Shown here one piece after another: positions 5,177 through 5,479 of a stretch of 5,479 nucleotides of DNA (positions are counted from its first letter, which is position 1; every line of letters begins with the position of its first letter). The position numbers were made by a program, and so were the translations under genes. The DNA comes from DASUPK01 sp036520315. Lineage in GTDB: Bacteria > Actinomycetota > Thermoleophilia > Solirubrobacterales > 70-9. Below the pieces are notes generated by a model. The model saw only the letters and a program-made list of their open reading frames with translations. It was not told where the DNA came from and searched no databases. The DNA is taken from positions 1 to 5,479 of the forward strand of contig DATDJZ010000162.1 in assembly GCA_036520315.1 (NCBI GenBank), read 5' to 3'.

Positions 5177-5479
5177 TCACATTTGGTCAGCCGGGCACCG
5201 CCGCGGCGGGGCGGCGTCGGTCGTCGTGCCGCCGGGATCGACGTTGAAGTTGTCGCGGAACAGGTTGCGCGGGTCAAGCTCGCGCTTCAGCGCCCGGAGG
5301 CGTTCGATCGTCGCGGGCGGGAAGACCTCGCCGAGACACGCGGGGTGCTGGTCGGTCTCGAAGGGCAGGTAGATGCCGCCGAGGTGGGGGCGGATCCGCG
5401 TCCAGTGGCGGTCCACCTCACGCGCATCGGCGCCGAGCGCGTTGACCTGGAAATGCGCTTCGCGGTGGGCGAAGGCGGT
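5177..5479 (-). CDS. FAD-binding oxidoreductase, berberine-bridge-enzyme-type C-terminus, N-terminus outside window
   Basis: The last 100 residues of a protein whose frame is open to the right edge. The visible part starts TAFAHREAHFQVNALG and ends with the BBE-domain signature: EVFPPATIERLRALKRELDP then RNLFRDNFNVDPGG, the segment that packs against the flavin in this family. These enzymes bind FAD (often covalently, through His or Cys in the missing N-terminal half) and oxidise alcohols, sugars or amines; no substrate can be read from this end. A short tail (GTTTDAAPPRRCPADQM) follows the conserved core and ends with TGA at 5177-5179. An in-frame GTG at 5416 lies within the domain and is not a start. 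The gene lies on the same strand as the MMPL fragment, about 200 bases upstream of it; that gap shows no clear terminator or promoter. Confidence 0.82.
   Translation of the reverse strand, partial: TAFAHREAHFQVNALGADAREVDRHWTRIRPHLGGIYLPFETDQHPACLGEVFPPATIERLRALKRELDPRNLFRDNFNVDPGGTTTDAAPPRRCPADQM

Noticed and set aside
4969..5277. N-terminal extension of the MMPL frame up to 5277
   Set aside because: The extra residues are low-complexity and resemble no MMPL N-terminus, while a GGAGG correctly placed for ATG 4968 marks the normal start.
1..5479. tRNA, rRNA or CRISPR array
   Set aside because: No tRNA-like cloverleaf, rRNA signature or regularly spaced repeat-spacer series was seen on either strand. 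The only spaced repeats are the two-copy sets at the IS ends.

Overview
The window is very G+C-rich. It reads as a junction between an insertion-sequence cluster (about 1-1990) and a block of host genes on the minus strand (about 1989-5479). The host proteins (a GDE-type glycogen debranching-like hydrolase, an SCP2-like protein, an MMPL transporter fragment and a BBE-type FAD oxidoreductase), the strong GGAGG-type ribosome binding sites and the base composition suggest a high-GC actinobacterium, perhaps of the Thermoleophilia type. The phylum is an inference of moderate strength and the class only a guess.

Layout from left to right. (1) 1-369, plus strand: the 3' half of a DDE (rve) transposase, cut by the window edge. 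Just beyond it are two 19-bp direct repeats that look like transposase-binding or end sequences. (2) 445-667: no recognisable gene. (3) 668-1993: an IS110/IS1111-family element on the minus strand. Its transposase (808-1902) would be about 365 aa but is split by three one-base losses, each in a short G/C run. Its upstream leader folds back on the ribosome binding site and GTG start, its downstream non-coding end holds a perfect hairpin, and a 9-bp direct repeat marks plausible element ends. The left repeat overlaps the stop codon of the neighbouring host gene. (4) 1989-4067: an intact 692-aa debranching-enzyme-like hydrolase. (5) 4064-4402: a 112-aa SCP2-like protein that overlaps the hydrolase by ATGA. 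(6) 4399-4968: the N-terminal piece of an MMPL/RND exporter, with two frame changes. It ends at the start of its second membrane segment, where its stop overlaps the SCP2 start. (7) 5177-5479: the C-terminus of a BBE-domain FAD oxidoreductase, running off the right edge. The 200 bases between the last two genes show no convincing promoter or terminator.

The MMPL fragment, SCP2-like gene and hydrolase are head-to-tail with 4-base overlaps and probably share a transcript. That transcript would read straight into the IS110 element, where the fold-back leader could block translation of transposase from read-through RNA. The most interesting parts are the structured non-coding ends of the IS110 element (candidate bridge/seeker RNA and translation-control structures), the SCP2-debranching enzyme pairing, and the seam at which most of the MMPL gene has been lost.
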